Below, piece after piece: positions 18,571 through 28,809 of a DNA stretch of 64,000 nucleotides. Source of the stretch: Radiobacillus kanasensis. Its GTDB lineage: Bacteria; Bacillota; Bacilli; Bacillales; Amphibacillaceae. The stretch spans positions 3,168,001 through 3,232,000 of the forward strand of contig NZ_CP088020.1 in the NCBI RefSeq assembly GCF_021049245.1, in the 5' to 3' direction. How positions within the stretch are numbered: the stretch's first letter is position 1; each line of letters starts with the position of its first letter. The notes under the pieces are model-generated. The model had not been told where the DNA came from, made no database searches, and saw only the letters and a list, made by a program, of their open reading frames with translations. The position numbers were made by a program, and so were the translations under genes.

Positions 18571-19977
18571 TTACAAATCTATCTCCATATAGTTCACAAT
18601 GTTATGAAACGAAATGTCCTGGACCATTCGTCCAAGCCTTTCTATGTTAGCTGGGTATTCTCCGTTTTCCACCCATTTTCCAATGATGTTACAAAGTATT
18701 CTTCTAAAATATTCATGTCTCGTATAAGAAAGCAGGCTACGAGAATCGGTTAACATGCCTACAAACCTAGACAATACGCCAACGTTTGCAAGTGTTTTAA
18801 TTTGGTCCTCCATCCCATCCCGATGGTCGTTAAACCACCAAGCTGTACCAAACTGCATCTTCCCCGGCACGTCCCCATTTTGAAAGTTACCAGCAAGGGT
18901 TGCGAGCATGTAGTTATCACGCGGATTTAGATTATAGAGCACCGTTTTGGGAAGATGATTGGATGTATCTAGTTCATTAAGTAGCTTAGAAAGATCTTCT
19001 GCATAGGTAAAGTCTGCCATAGAATCATAGCCAGTATTTGGTCCAATCGATTCTACCATTCTCGTATTTGTCCCTCGTAATCCACCAATATGGAATTGCA
19101 TCGCCCAGCCCTTTTCGGCATAGAGCTTACCAAGGTGAAGGAGTACAGCTGTCTTAAATGCAGCCACCTCTTCATTTGTCATTACGTCTTGATGAATCGC
19201 TTTCTTGAAAATACCATCACATGTTTCATGATTCGCAAGCTGGAAAAAGGAAGCATCAAGCCCGTGGTCAGAAAGCCGACAGCCAACCTCATGAAAGTAT
19301 TCGACACGATCGGACAGCGCTTCCAAAAAGTCTGAAAAGGTTTCAATAGATATACCACTTGCCTTCTCTAATTTCTGAACCCATTCAGGAAAATCACCTA
19401 CATAAACGTTTAGGGCACCATCCGGGCGAAAAGTTGGCAAAACCTTCACATCAAAGGTATCATCTTCCTTTAATTGCTTATGATATTCTAATGAATCTAC
19501 AGGGTCATCGGTGGTGCATAATGCTCGGACATCAAATTGTTTCAGTATCCCTCGTGCAGAAAAATTTGCTTGGCTGATTCGCTTCATGCTCTTTTCCCAG
19601 ATTTGCTCGGCTGTTTCTGGTGCCAATTCTTCTTCAATTCCGAAACAGCGTTTTAGCTCTAAGTGTGTCCAATGATAAAGGGGATTACCGATTAGCTCCG
19701 GTACCGTTTCCGCCCACTTTAAAAATTTCTCTTTTTCACTTTTGGTACCAGTCACATATTCCTCCGCCACACCATTCGCTCTTAACACACGCCACTTATA
19801 ATGATCCTCTCCTAGCCAGGCATCCGCAATAGAAGAAAACCGTCTGTCCTCTGCAATTTCTTTAGCAGTTAAATGACAATGATAATCAAAGATTGGCATA
19901 CCCTTGGCATAATTGTGATAGATTCTTTTTGACGTTTCCGTTTCTAATAAAAAATCTTCATTTAAAAATGACTTCAT
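18571..19977 (-). CDS. uxaC: Uronate (glucuronate) isomerase
   Basis: 468 aa, amidohydrolase-fold enzyme that converts D-glucuronate to D-fructuronate. The metal-binding HxH is in IFDYHCHL (near residue 32). Other conserved parts are MQFHIGGLRGTNTRM, TVLYNLNPRDNYMLATLAGNF and GMLTDSRSLLSYTRHEYFRR. It provides the first cytosolic step for glucuronate released by the GH67 enzyme and feeds UxuB and UxuA encoded upstream. The length fits the family. Confidence 0.95.
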   Translation of the reverse strand: MKSFLNEDFLLETETSKRIYHNYAKGMPIFDYHCHLTAKEIAEDRRFSSIADAWLGEDHYKWRVLRANGVAEEYVTGTKSEKEKFLKWAETVPELIGNPLYHWTHLELKRCFGIEEELAPETAEQIWEKSMKRISQANFSARGILKQFDVRALCTTDDPVDSLEYHKQLKEDDTFDVKVLPTFRPDGALNVYVGDFPEWVQKLEKASGISIETFSDFLEALSDRVEYFHEVGCRLSDHGLDASFFQLANHETCDGIFKKAIHQDVMTNEEVAAFKTAVLLHLGKLYAEKGWAMQFHIGGLRGTNTRMVESIGPNTGYDSMADFTYAEDLSKLLNELDTSNHLPKTVLYNLNPRDNYMLATLAGNFQNGDVPGKMQFGTAWWFNDHRDGMEDQIKTLANVGVLSRFVGMLTDSRSLLSYTRHEYFRRILCNIIGKWVENGEYPANIERLGRMVQDISFHNIVNYMEIDL

Positions 19978-20045
19978 TTTACACCTCTATTCCTGGCCAT
20001 CGTTTCGTATTGGAAAAATTTCAGGTGGGACTAGTACTGCGTCAT

Positions 20046-21551
20046 TTAATAGGACGTAATTAAAGAATCATCCAACCCTATATACGTGTCCGTCTCGTCA
20101 CCAACCGGAATTACCTCAATTAAGGACACTTCGTTTTTGGTTAATGTTACGGTAAGCACAATTTTCCCGTCTTCGCTTTTCCTATTGTCCGTTCTTACCA
20201 GTGGTTGTGCTACACGTTTGAGCGTTTCTACCATGTCTTGACTTGGAAACCTTGGACGCCCCATGTCCTTCCATGCTTGCCAAGGATTTGCATGCTGTTC
20301 ATCAACCGTATGGCGCTTGATAAATAGATTACCAGCCTCAACTGGAATTTCAAACGTCACTTCTTTCTCATGACCCTCTCCTTTGTCCATTACTAGATTC
20401 CAAACAACAAGGGCGATTGAACCATCCTGTCTTTTGGTAACAATGGTATTTTCATCCCGATACAATTGGTCCTTACCTAGTTTGCTAAAGAATGAGAAAA
20501 GATGAAAAGTTGGCTTAGGCACTTCATTTATTCCAAGTAATCCAAAGCCGCCGTGAAACTGGGATCGTGGTACATCACGCTCTTCAAATACATCACTAAA
20601 CGTCCAGTAAGAGAACGAGTCAACAAAATCTCCGCCCTCACTTAAAATCCGTGCCAAATAAGCCGCATTAAGAACGGTGTCATGAACTGGATTAATCGGA
20701 CTATAAGATGTGTTATATTCCGTTATATGAAACGGCAAATTCGGAAAGGCAGAATCCTTGATTAGACCACGAACCGTTTCAAATTCCTCGAGCATTTTGA
20801 TGTTTTCCGCAAGTTCCTGATAATAGTAATCTGGAGTTACCTTGTTCGGTTGATGGGACGTGTAGGCATGACGAGAAACAAAGTCAATTGGTACATTCTC
20901 TTCCTTACAGAATTCTAAAAATTCCACGATCCATTCGTCAGATCCACCACAAATGGCTGGTCCACCAACTTGGATATTTGGATGTACTTCCTTGATTGCC
21001 ACTGCAGTCCTTTTATATAGCTTAAAATATTCTGCTTTATCAGCATCCTTCCAAAAGTTTACTAAATTAGGCTCATTCCAAATTTCAAATGGCCATTTCA
21101 CTACTTCCTCTGCTCCATATCTGTGAATAAAATGCTGCGTAACCGCTTGAATTAATTCTGTCCATTTGACGTAATCCTTTGGAGGCGTAACATTTCCTTC
21201 CCAAGTGAAAATCGTTTGGTTCCCTGAGGCGAGTAGCTTTGGCATAAACCCAATTTCGATAAAAGGACGGATTCCAATTTCTAAAAAGGAGTCAAAAATT
21301 CGGTCGATATAAGTGAAATTATAGAACGGTTTTACTTCACCATCCACCTCCATTTCGCGGTATATTCCAATATCATCATGCAAAAGCCCGTGACCGCGAA
21401 TATATGTAAAGCCTATTACCTTTTGAACTAGTTTCAAGTGGTCTAGGTAATCTTGTTGTAGGGCAAGCCCCAGCCGACCTGTACCAATACAATATTTCCA
21501 ATTATCGTTAAATTCTTGTTGAATGTTATTTCCAACCATTATTTTACTCAT
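20046..21551 (-). CDS. xynB: Beta-xylosidase, GH39
   Basis: About 501 aa, no signal peptide, so it acts inside the cell on imported xylo-oligosaccharides. The acid/base Glu is in [13 protein letters not shown] (near residue 160) and the nucleophile Glu in [12 protein letters not shown] (near residue 278), as in Geobacillus XynB1. The frame opens at GTG 21563; ATG 21551 (MSKIMVGNN) is 8 nt after AAGGTGA and is preferred. It lies between the YesL-like gene and uxaC. GH39 also includes iduronidases, but length and context favour xylosidase. Confidence 0.9.
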   Translation of the reverse strand: MSKIMVGNNIQQEFNDNWKYCIGTGRLGLALQQDYLDHLKLVQKVIGFTYIRGHGLLHDDIGIYREMEVDGEVKPFYNFTYIDRIFDSFLEIGIRPFIEIGFMPKLLASGNQTIFTWEGNVTPPKDYVKWTELIQAVTQHFIHRYGAEEVVKWPFEIWNEPNLVNFWKDADKAEYFKLYKRTAVAIKEVHPNIQVGGPAICGGSDEWIVEFLEFCKEENVPIDFVSRHAYTSHQPNKVTPDYYYQELAENIKMLEEFETVRGLIKDSAFPNLPFHITEYNTSYSPINPVHDTVLNAAYLARILSEGGDFVDSFSYWTFSDVFEERDVPRSQFHGGFGLLGINEVPKPTFHLFSFFSKLGKDQLYRDENTIVTKRQDGSIALVVWNLVMDKGEGHEKEVTFEIPVEAGNLFIKRHTVDEQHANPWQAWKDMGRPRFPSQDMVETLKRVAQPLVRTDNRKSEDGKIVLTVTLTKNEVSLIEVIPVGDETDTYIGLDDSLITSY

Positions 21552-21577
21552 CCATCTCATCACCTTAACTGTATGAT

Positions 21578-22294
21578 TTAATTCACATCTTGATTTTCAA
21601 CAGTCGTTTCCTCTTTTTTAATAAAATGTTCTTTAATATCATCCATAATTGCGTGATTATTTAATGCAAGTGCGTATGCTACGAGACCCGCTATAAATAA
21701 TAGAAGGAAATCGGAAACAATAAACATCAAAAACAAGGTTATAAGTACAATTCCAATGTTACCGACTGTATGTTTCATTCTTGTAAAGCTGTAATACATG
21801 GAGAGACGATAAATATCCCTTACCCGAAAGCTGAAGTTAGAACTAATGGAGAAAACATAGATTGATAGTGTCCCCAATAACACGAATAAAACAATCAATA
21901 TTCCTGAAATCACTTGATTTCGTGTTGTTGGATCAGCACTTAGATATTGAATATCCATCATAATAATAGACAAAATGACCAACATCGGTACCCAAACTTT
22001 TAGGCTGTCTAGGAAATTTATTTTATACCCATAAAAGAAATCTTTAGTCGGGGAAATTTCTTTTTCACGTATTAACTTTGATAATGTGTAAAATAAAGCA
22101 GCAATGGCTGGCCCAGTTGGTATTAGCGTTAGACAGTAAACAATAATATTGGAATAACTAGGAATTAATGTGAGGAAGAAAAATAAAAATAGGAGGTTAC
22201 AGACTACAAAGTACACGTTCACTAGCGCCAACCAATAAATATAATTCGTTAGGACAGATAACGTCCCCTGTCCAAATTCTTTTCCATTATCCAT
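21578..22294 (-). CDS. YesL-like DUF624 membrane protein
   Basis: 238 aa with about five hydrophobic helices; DUF624 family, which includes B. subtilis YesL. These proteins accompany sugar ABC importers and glycosidases in Bacilli but have no proven function. It has an ATG with AAAGGATGGGA upstream and ends with a charged tail ([12 protein letters not shown]). It sits between the importer and the GH39 gene. A role in assembly or control of the importer is speculation from co-occurrence. Confidence 0.8.
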   Translation of the reverse strand: MDNGKEFGQGTLSVLTNYIYWLALVNVYFVVCNLLFLFFFLTLIPSYSNIIVYCLTLIPTGPAIAALFYTLSKLIREKEISPTKDFFYGYKINFLDSLKVWVPMLVILSIIMMDIQYLSADPTTRNQVISGILIVLFVLLGTLSIYVFSISSNFSFRVRDIYRLSMYYSFTRMKHTVGNIGIVLITLFLMFIVSDFLLLFIAGLVAYALALNNHAIMDDIKEHFIKKEETTVENQDVN

Positions 22295-22458
22295 GACAAT
22301 CCCATCCTTTATTTTGTCATCTATGAAGGTATAACCTTTATTGTGATTTTATCATGAACAAAAAAGACAAACACATTTACACTAGCGAAGATCCCAACTA
22401 TAATTTGATTTTAATAGATATAGCGTAAAACTTTTTTCCGTAATACAAAAAGGCAAGC

Positions 22459-22482
22459 CTGCCTGTAAAAGCTTACAGGCAG
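22459..22482 (-). other. Stem-loop after the xylan binding-protein gene
   Basis: CTGCCTGTAA and TTACAGGCAG form a perfect 10-bp stem with a 4-nt loop. A short T run lies about 8 nt beyond the stem on the minus strand, so partial termination is possible. Confidence 0.6.
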
Positions 22483-22508
22483 ATTACCTTATAAATACCT
22501 AAAGTTCA

Positions 22509-24146
22509 TCATTTGTTAGATTGATATACTTCATTTGCTTGCTCCACATATCTTTGGAGACCTTTTGCTTCTAATTCTTTGATGTAAGCATCCCATTCCG
22601 ATAAGTCACGTTGTCCTAGGATAAACTGAAGCGTGCTTTGTTTTACGTGATCCAGAAGTGGTGTGCTTAATAACGTAGCTTGCTCTAATTCCATTTCATT
22701 ATATTTAATTGGTGGATCTGGAAGTAATGTTTCTTTTGTTTCATGCATCCCATTTTGGAACGCAATTTCTTCTTCACTAAACATAGAGTGTAGCAATTCT
22801 GTTGAACCACCGTAAGAGAATACCCCACCAGAGAAACCGAAATCAACGTTTAATTGTTTAGGTGCACCTGGGTTAAGGCCAACATAGTCAACATCTTCAG
22901 CAATTTGTCTCTTGCCGTTATCATCCACTGTGTACGTTGTACCTTCTACACCCCACTTCGTGAATTCCTTCCCTTCTGGGCTGTAATATAACCAGTCAAT
23001 AAATTGCATCATAGCATCGAAGTTTGGATCGTCCTTTGCTTTAGATGAAATCATAATCCCGTTTTCGAGCTTAGAACCACCCATTACATGGCCAGCAGGA
23101 CCACCAGGTACTAGAATTTTACTAATTTCGAAGTTTCCTTCGCCGAGTGCTTTGTTAAGCTTGCTGCGGTAATCTATAACAGATTGAGAGTTTGCATTTA
23201 TAACGAACGATTCTTCATTTACTAACTTCTGAATAGCTTGATCATCCTCTTGCGTTGCACTTTCAGGGTCTAGTAAACCTTTTTCAACTAATCCGTGGAA
23301 GTAAGTCACCATTTTCTTATGTCCTTCAGATGCTGGACCAAAGTAGAACTCTTCCTCATCATGGTCAAACATTAAGCCATTACCAAGTCCCCATCCAGCT
23401 CTTGTTCCGAATGTAGTTGCAGCAACATTCAGTGTACTTTCAAATTTAAAACGATCAGAGAAAGGGGTGGAATTTGGATAGGCTTCCTTCATTGCCATTA
23501 ATACTTCTTCTAATTCTTCCCACGTTTTGGGTTCTTCAAGTCCTAATTCCTCTAAAATATCTTTTCGCATTGCTAATGTATAGTCAGGCCATACTTTTTC
23601 ATGCATGCCTGGTAATAAATAAAACTTTCCATCTTCCTGTCTCAATGTATCTAAATACGGTTCCATGTCATACTTTTCAACAGCGTTTTGGAAGTGTGGC
23701 ATTAAATGTAAGTAATCACTAACCGGAAGTATAGCACCCGAAGCAACGAATGGTGTTTCTTGCCCAGGGTAGGTTTTAGGAATGATTAATGGAGCTTCCC
23801 CACCACTGATTAACAAACTACGCTTTTGTTCGTAGTCACTCATCGGTACAATCGTCATATCTAAGGATACGTTCGTTCTTTTCTTCATTTCTTCGAATAA
23901 TAACCAATCCTCTTGGTATGGATAATTTGGATGGTCACTATAAAGCATGGAGAATGTAACTGGCTCTGTTGCCTTAAATTGGTCACCCACACCATAATCC
24001 TTCATGGCTACACCAGATACTTCACCATCCTTTTCTGAAGAACCTTCTTCAGATCCCGCTTCTTCTGCACTTTTGCAAGCTGCCAATACACCAATAACTA
24101 AAACCATGGACATTAACAACAATAATTTGTTAAAAGATTTACTCAA
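22509..24146 (-). CDS. Lpl-type substrate-binding lipoprotein (probable aldouronate binder)
   Basis: 545 aa lipoprotein of the large LplA/YtcQ class. Signal peptide ends VIGVLAAC-KSAEE, followed by an acidic linker and the binding fold (TFSMLYSDHPNYPYQEDW). Start is TTG with GGGGAGGAG upstream. In Geobacillus the equivalent AguE protein binds aldotetraouronic acid, and here the neighbours (GH67, uxu genes, GH39) suggest the same ligand. It is third in the importer operon, after the two permeases, and is followed by a strong stem-loop. Confidence 0.85.
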   Translation of the reverse strand: MSKSFNKLLLLMSMVLVIGVLAACKSAEEAGSEEGSSEKDGEVSGVAMKDYGVGDQFKATEPVTFSMLYSDHPNYPYQEDWLLFEEMKKRTNVSLDMTIVPMSDYEQKRSLLISGGEAPLIIPKTYPGQETPFVASGAILPVSDYLHLMPHFQNAVEKYDMEPYLDTLRQEDGKFYLLPGMHEKVWPDYTLAMRKDILEELGLEEPKTWEELEEVLMAMKEAYPNSTPFSDRFKFESTLNVAATTFGTRAGWGLGNGLMFDHDEEEFYFGPASEGHKKMVTYFHGLVEKGLLDPESATQEDDQAIQKLVNEESFVINANSQSVIDYRSKLNKALGEGNFEISKILVPGGPAGHVMGGSKLENGIMISSKAKDDPNFDAMMQFIDWLYYSPEGKEFTKWGVEGTTYTVDDNGKRQIAEDVDYVGLNPGAPKQLNVDFGFSGGVFSYGGSTELLHSMFSEEEIAFQNGMHETKETLLPDPPIKYNEMELEQATLLSTPLLDHVKQSTLQFILGQRDLSEWDAYIKELEAKGLQRYVEQANEVYQSNK

Positions 24147-24235
24147 TTACTCCTCCCCCTTTTTTATATCAGTTCGTTTCAAAGCGACCCAGCATTCCAG
24201 TGTCAACTTGCAGAGTGAACCACCCCCTCAGTCCT

Positions 24236-24249
24236 ATTAAACGCTTTCA
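24236..24249. promoter_or_regulatory. Weak cre-like site upstream of the binding-protein gene
   Basis: Minus-strand TGAAAGCGTTTAAT matches 12 of 14 cre positions. It lies about 90 bp upstream of the start codon, in the 177-bp gap after the permease gene, which may hold an internal promoter. Confidence 0.4.
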
Positions 24250-24323
24250 TTTATTTCCAGACGCTTCCGACTTATTCCCAACCATTGGGAAGAGTCGAAA
24301 TGTCCTTGGTACCTACCATCCTG

Positions 24324-25196
24324 TTAACCTTTTACTGAACCAAGCATAACCCCTGATACGAAGTACTTCTGGATGTAAGGATATACACAAACGATTGGCA
24401 AAACCGTTAGTACCATGGTTACCGATTTAATATTTGCAGCAATCTGCGTTAAGTTATCCGCACTTGTCGCCCCAGAAGATAGGGAGCCTTCCGCACCTTT
24501 GATCAAGTTTCGAAGGTAAATCGAAACCGGAAACAACTCTTTTTCGCTAAAATATAGAAATGCCGGAAACCATGAATTCCAGTGTGTTACTGCGTAAAAC
24601 AACAACATCGTAGCAAGTATTGGCTTAGATAACGGAAGTACTATCTTCCAAAGTATTCCATACGTGTTAGAACCATCCATTATCGCAGCTTCTTCTAGCT
24701 CATCCGGTATATTCTCAAAGAATGTTTTCATGATCAGTAGATTAAAAACACTAATGGCCGTTGGAATGACAATTGCCCAGATGGTATTCCCAAACCCCAG
24801 GGAGTTAACTAACACGTAGTTCGGAATGATTCCACCGTTGAAAAACATCGTAAACACGACGAACATCAACCAAAAATTTCGACCTTTTAACCGTTTCTTT
24901 GCCAGTGGATAAGCCATCATCGTTGATAAGACAAGCGAGATAGCAGTACCAACGACCGTATATACCACGGTGTTTTTGTAGTTTAACCAAAACATACTGT
25001 CAGACATAATAACCTTATACGTTTCCACATTGAAGCCTTTCGGGATGAGACTCACATTTCCAGCAGTTATGTGTTGCTCGGAACTGAAGGATTGAGCAAC
25101 AATGTTTAAAAACGGGAATAATGTGACGTAGACGATGGCCAGTAAGATAATTACGTTAATCACTTTAAAAACTTTATACCGAAATGATTCCTTCAT
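24324..25196 (-). CDS. ABC importer permease, LplC/YtcP type
   Basis: 290 aa permease with six helices and the EAA loop LEEAAIMDGSNTYGILWKIVLPL near residue 180, ending SGVMLGSVKG as LplC-type subunits usually do. It begins 12 bp after the partner permease with AGGTAG before the ATG. It would import aldouronates or xylo-oligosaccharides together with the Lpl-type binding protein. No ATPase is encoded nearby. Confidence 0.87.
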   Translation of the reverse strand: MKESFRYKVFKVINVIILLAIVYVTLFPFLNIVAQSFSSEQHITAGNVSLIPKGFNVETYKVIMSDSMFWLNYKNTVVYTVVGTAISLVLSTMMAYPLAKKRLKGRNFWLMFVVFTMFFNGGIIPNYVLVNSLGFGNTIWAIVIPTAISVFNLLIMKTFFENIPDELEEAAIMDGSNTYGILWKIVLPLSKPILATMLLFYAVTHWNSWFPAFLYFSEKELFPVSIYLRNLIKGAEGSLSSGATSADNLTQIAANIKSVTMVLTVLPIVCVYPYIQKYFVSGVMLGSVKG

Positions 25197-25208
25197 GCTG
25201 CTACCTCC

Positions 25209-26168
25209 TTACCACAAACTATTGTCTGTAATTTTTCTAGACATGAAGTTGGCTCCAAATACTAAGATTAAGCCGATGATTGATTCAAATAATCCAATTG
25301 CCGTTCCGTAACTGAAACTTGCGGATTGAATACCGATGCGGTAAACGTATGTCGAAATAACGTCAGCTGTTTCGTAGGTCAATGGATTGTATAACAATAA
25401 CACCTTTTCAAATCCTACTTGCAAGAAGTTACCGATATTAAGAATAAACAAAACAACGATTGTCGGAAGAATGCCAGGTATCGTAATGTGCAGTGTTTGT
25501 TTCCACCTGTTTGCACCATCAATTTTAGCAGCTTCGTATAATTCATCATTAATTCCCGTTAAGGCTGCAAGATAAAGGATGGCACCCCATCCTGTTGTCT
25601 GCCATAGTTCAGATGAAAGAAAGATTGTTCGGAACCATTCCGGCATCTGAATAAACGGGTAACGATTGCCTGTAAAAAATTCAACAATATTATTGATGGG
25701 ACCGTTTACGGCAACTAACTCCAACACGATACCCGCAACAACTACCATCGAGAAGAAGTGTGGCAAATAGGATACGGTTTGAACAAACCTCTTAAAGCCT
25801 CTGTTTTTGACTTCATTTAACAGTAATGCAAAGATGATTGGTGCAGGAAAAGTTACAACTAACAACAGAACGGCTAGCATCAGCGTATTTTTTAACACAA
25901 GGAAAAACGATGGATCTTGTAATAACATTTTGAAATAATAGAGCCCAACCCATTCCTCCCCGATAATACTTCCGCCTGGAACGAATCTTCTAAAGGCAAT
26001 GATGTTGCCGAACATTGGTCCATATTTGAAGATTAGAAAGTAAATGATCGGAAGTACTAACAGTGAATATAATTGCCAGTCCTTCTTTATTACTTTCTTG
26101 GCCCTTTGCCATTTGGTGCTAGGTCTAGTGACTTGAGTTTTAGCACTGTTAACCAGTTGTTGTTCCAC
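25209..26168 (-). CDS. ABC importer permease, LplB/YteP type
   Basis: 319 aa, first gene of the importer operon. The start is a GTG after GGGGGAAG. A basic N-terminal stretch precedes the signature WQLYSLLVLPIIYFLIFKYGPMFG, and the EAA loop YEAAKIDGANRWKQTLHITIPG lies near residue 230. Its long leader (about 260 nt from the promoter) contains a cre site, an operator for the GntR regulator and a hairpin, so the importer is the most tightly controlled part of the locus. Confidence 0.87.
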   Translation of the reverse strand: MEQQLVNSAKTQVTRPSTKWQRAKKVIKKDWQLYSLLVLPIIYFLIFKYGPMFGNIIAFRRFVPGGSIIGEEWVGLYYFKMLLQDPSFFLVLKNTLMLAVLLLVVTFPAPIIFALLLNEVKNRGFKRFVQTVSYLPHFFSMVVVAGIVLELVAVNGPINNIVEFFTGNRYPFIQMPEWFRTIFLSSELWQTTGWGAILYLAALTGINDELYEAAKIDGANRWKQTLHITIPGILPTIVVLFILNIGNFLQVGFEKVLLLYNPLTYETADVISTYVYRIGIQSASFSYGTAIGLFESIIGLILVFGANFMSRKITDNSLW

Positions 26169-26317
26169 ACTGTCTTCCCCCTTTAATCATCAAGTGAAGG
26201 TAACTTTCATGATGATGATTTTATTCTGCTCGTCCTGGCGCTTCATTCATCTTGAACTTACTAGACTTCTTTATTACCTATCATGTATAACGCGACATGT
26301 ATGCTTTGTCATTTTTT

Positions 26318-26331
26318 AGTAACCGCTTACA
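26318..26331. promoter_or_regulatory. Candidate cre site in the importer leader
   Basis: Minus-strand TGTAAGCGGTTACT matches 13 of 14 cre positions. It lies about 100 bp downstream of the predicted transcription start, consistent with a CcpA roadblock. Confidence 0.6.
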
Positions 26332-26344
26332 ATCCCTTCAAAAG

Positions 26345-26382
26345 AATAGGTGCATTTGCCTTCGCGGACCGTACACCTATCC
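26345..26382 (-). terminator. Hairpin in the importer leader
   Basis: ATAGGTG pairs with CACCTAT around a 21-nt loop, followed on the minus strand by TCTTTTG. It could end uxuB read-through or attenuate the importer transcript. Confidence 0.4.
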
Positions 26383-26413
26383 ATATTATTCTGTTTACTA
26401 GTAATCTAATCTA

Positions 26414-26427
26414 ACTAGTATGTTAGT
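26414..26427. promoter_or_regulatory. Predicted UxuR operator at the importer promoter
   Basis: ACTAGTATGTTAGT differs by one base from ACTAGTATGGTAGT at 31783-31796 upstream of the GntR gene. It covers the likely start of transcription of the promoter at 26436-26464. Confidence 0.65.
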
Positions 26428-26435
26428 ATAGTAAT

Positions 26436-26464
26436 ATGATAACCATGGTGGGATAAAATGTCAA
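26436..26464 (-). promoter_or_regulatory. Sigma-A promoter of the importer operon
   Basis: Minus-strand TTGACA (26459-26464), a 17-bp spacer, then TATCAT (26436-26441). Confidence 0.7.
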
Positions 26465-26561
26465 CGGTATTTACCAATTTATTCGAATATTTCCTTTACT
26501 TCCAATAAAAGACTTAAATCGACATCCTCCGAGTTTGTATGTTGTATCCATTAGCTAGAAG

Positions 26562-27407
26562 TTAAACTCCTGAATAGGCCATAAATCCGCCATCCACTGG
26601 AACACAAACACCTGTTACAAAGCCACTAGCATCCTCATCGACTAACCATAACAACGTTCCTAACAAATCTCCCGGACTACCTAACCTTCTCATCGGTGTT
26701 TGGGAAAGAATCTTTTCCATTCTAGGAGTAGGTGACCCGTCTTCTTTCGTTAGTAATGATCGATTTTGATCTGTTAAGAAGAAGCCTGGGGAAATCGCAT
26801 TAACCCTTATCCCAGCTTCAGCCATGTGAACAGCCAACCACTGTGTAAAGTTATTAATAGCTGCTTTGGCCGCACTATAAGCAGGCACCTTCGTCATTGG
26901 GCTCACTGCACTCATCGACGAAATATTAATAATAGAACTCCTAGAATCTACCATTCTTTTAGCAAAAACCTGCGTCGGAATTAAGGTACCAATAAAATTC
27001 AGGTTAAAGACAGATTCAAACCCTTCTGTTGTTAAGTCAAAAAAGGAGGTTACATTCTGGTCATCCAAATCTACTAAATCAAAAATTTCATTTGTTGTAC
27101 TACCCTTTGGGTGATTGCCACCCGCACCATTAATTAATACATCCACACGTCCATAGGCTTCCTGCACTTGGCTTTCTGCTTCGATCACACTATTTCTGTC
27201 TAGTACGTCACACTGGATTGGTAAGGCTATTCCATGTTGGGCACGAATATCCTCTGCAACCTTTACTGCCTTTTCATAGGTGCGATTTAAAATAGCAACC
27301 TTCATCCCTTGTCTTGCTAACTCCTTAGCCATTGCACCGCATAATATCCCGCCACCACCCGTGACAACTGCTACTTTCCCTTTTAAATTTGGATTGATTG
27401 GTAACAT
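26562..27407 (-). CDS. uxuB: D-mannonate oxidoreductase (fructuronate reductase), SDR type
   Basis: 281 aa short-chain dehydrogenase of the B. subtilis YjmF/UxuB kind, reducing D-fructuronate to D-mannonate. It has TGGGGILCG at the cofactor site, NGAGGNHP, the catalytic Ser in [12 protein letters not shown] and YSAAKAA, and VDGGF at the end. The [14 protein letters not shown] insertion is characteristic of this group and distinguishes it from KduD. It lies between uxaC's operon and uxuA, completing glucuronate to 2-keto-3-deoxygluconate. Confidence 0.9.
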   Translation of the reverse strand: MLPINPNLKGKVAVVTGGGGILCGAMAKELARQGMKVAILNRTYEKAVKVAEDIRAQHGIALPIQCDVLDRNSVIEAESQVQEAYGRVDVLINGAGGNHPKGSTTNEIFDLVDLDDQNVTSFFDLTTEGFESVFNLNFIGTLIPTQVFAKRMVDSRSSIINISSMSAVSPMTKVPAYSAAKAAINNFTQWLAVHMAEAGIRVNAISPGFFLTDQNRSLLTKEDGSPTPRMEKILSQTPMRRLGSPGDLLGTLLWLVDEDASGFVTGVCVPVDGGFMAYSGV

Positions 27408-27452
27408 ATGTAGATTCTAACCCCTTTCCTGCCCTATTTTCGCCTATCTGCA

Positions 27453-28559
27453 TTAAGTTCGTGCATTAGATAAACTTTGTGGAGCTACTGTTTCCTGTTG
27501 AACTTTCTTCACGCTCTCCAACGAATCCCAAATTCCCCATAGGTACATGACTCCTAACGCACGATCATAGAGTCCATAACCTGGTCGACATTGTTCATCC
27601 CAAATATGTCTGCCATGATCTGGACGAACATAACCAGTAAAGCTTGTGTCGTGATAGGCCTTGACAATGTCAAAAATTTCGACAGATCCATCTTTTGTTC
27701 GATGGGATGTTTCAATGAAATCCCCATTTTCGTATCGCTTCAAATTTCTAATATGAGCAAACGGAATTCGATCAGCAAACTCCCTAACCATTCCAGCTAT
27801 GTCATTTTCCCCATTTGCTCCTAACGAGCCACTGCACAACGTCACACAATTGGACGGGCTTTCCACCAATTGTAGGAGTCTTCTTATGTTATCCTGTGAA
27901 GTAATTAATCGAGGTAACCCAAAGATTGGCCAAGGTGGATCGTCGGGATGAATAGCCATTTTCACATCATGCAATTCTGCAACAGGTATAATCTGTTCCA
28001 AAAAGTAACGTAAATTAGCCCACAGTTGTTGGGTAGACACACGACGATATGCCTCAAACAAATGTGATAATGATTTTAACCGTTCTGGCTCCCAGCCCGG
28101 AATCGTAAAATCTGGATTATTCGCGATTTCATCCACTAATTCATTAGGATTGAGGTTCTCCACCTTTGCTTTTTCATAAAACATGGCTGTCGAACCGTCT
28201 TCCATCTCCTTAAATAAGTCTGTCCGAATCCAGTCAAATACCGGCATGAAGTTATAACAGATAACCTTTACGCCTACTTTTGCCAGATTTTCAATCGTAC
28301 GCTTATAATTTTCAATGTACAAATCCCTTGTCGGTAAACCAAGCTTTATGTCCTCGTGAACGTTAACACTTTCCACAACATCCATATGAAAACCGTACCT
28401 ATCAGCCTGCTGTTTCATATCTAATATTCGTTCCAGTGGCCACTCCTCTCCAACAGGAATATCATGGAGCGCCCAAACAATCCCCTCAACACCAGGAATC
28501 TGTTTAATATGTTGTAACTTCACACTGTCATTTCCATGACCAAACCATCGAAATACCAT
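27453..28559 (-). CDS. uxuA: Mannonate dehydratase
   Basis: 368 aa TIM-barrel enzyme that dehydrates D-mannonate to 2-keto-3-deoxygluconate. Conserved segments include MVFRWFGHGND at the N-terminus, YNFMPVFDWIRTDL, MAIHPDDPPWPIFGLPRL, CSGSLG and VRPDHGRHIWDE. The frame opens at TTG 28580 but ATG 28559 starts the family's usual N-terminus. No kdgK or kdgA gene is in the window, so 2-keto-3-deoxygluconate must be phosphorylated and cleaved by enzymes encoded elsewhere. Confidence 0.94.
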   Translation of the reverse strand: MVFRWFGHGNDSVKLQHIKQIPGVEGIVWALHDIPVGEEWPLERILDMKQQADRYGFHMDVVESVNVHEDIKLGLPTRDLYIENYKRTIENLAKVGVKVICYNFMPVFDWIRTDLFKEMEDGSTAMFYEKAKVENLNPNELVDEIANNPDFTIPGWEPERLKSLSHLFEAYRRVSTQQLWANLRYFLEQIIPVAELHDVKMAIHPDDPPWPIFGLPRLITSQDNIRRLLQLVESPSNCVTLCSGSLGANGENDIAGMVREFADRIPFAHIRNLKRYENGDFIETSHRTKDGSVEIFDIVKAYHDTSFTGYVRPDHGRHIWDEQCRPGYGLYDRALGVMYLWGIWDSLESVKKVQQETVAPQSLSNART

Positions 28560-28809
28560 TTTCACTACAAATTCCCCCAAACATTATGAACCCATCGTTA
28601 GAAAAGACCTGACTTCCCAATTTTAAATACATACCTTGTATTATCTATTTATTATTATTGGCAGGTAAAGAGACTAAGCCTTTTGACGCAAGTTGAGCTG
28701 AACTGGACAGGCTGTTCCAGTTGTAAAAATTGATATCATTATTTAGAAAAGAACTATGATCATTTCCGGATTAGTTCCTTCCCGCTTCGCACTAACATTA
28801 AGAAATCAC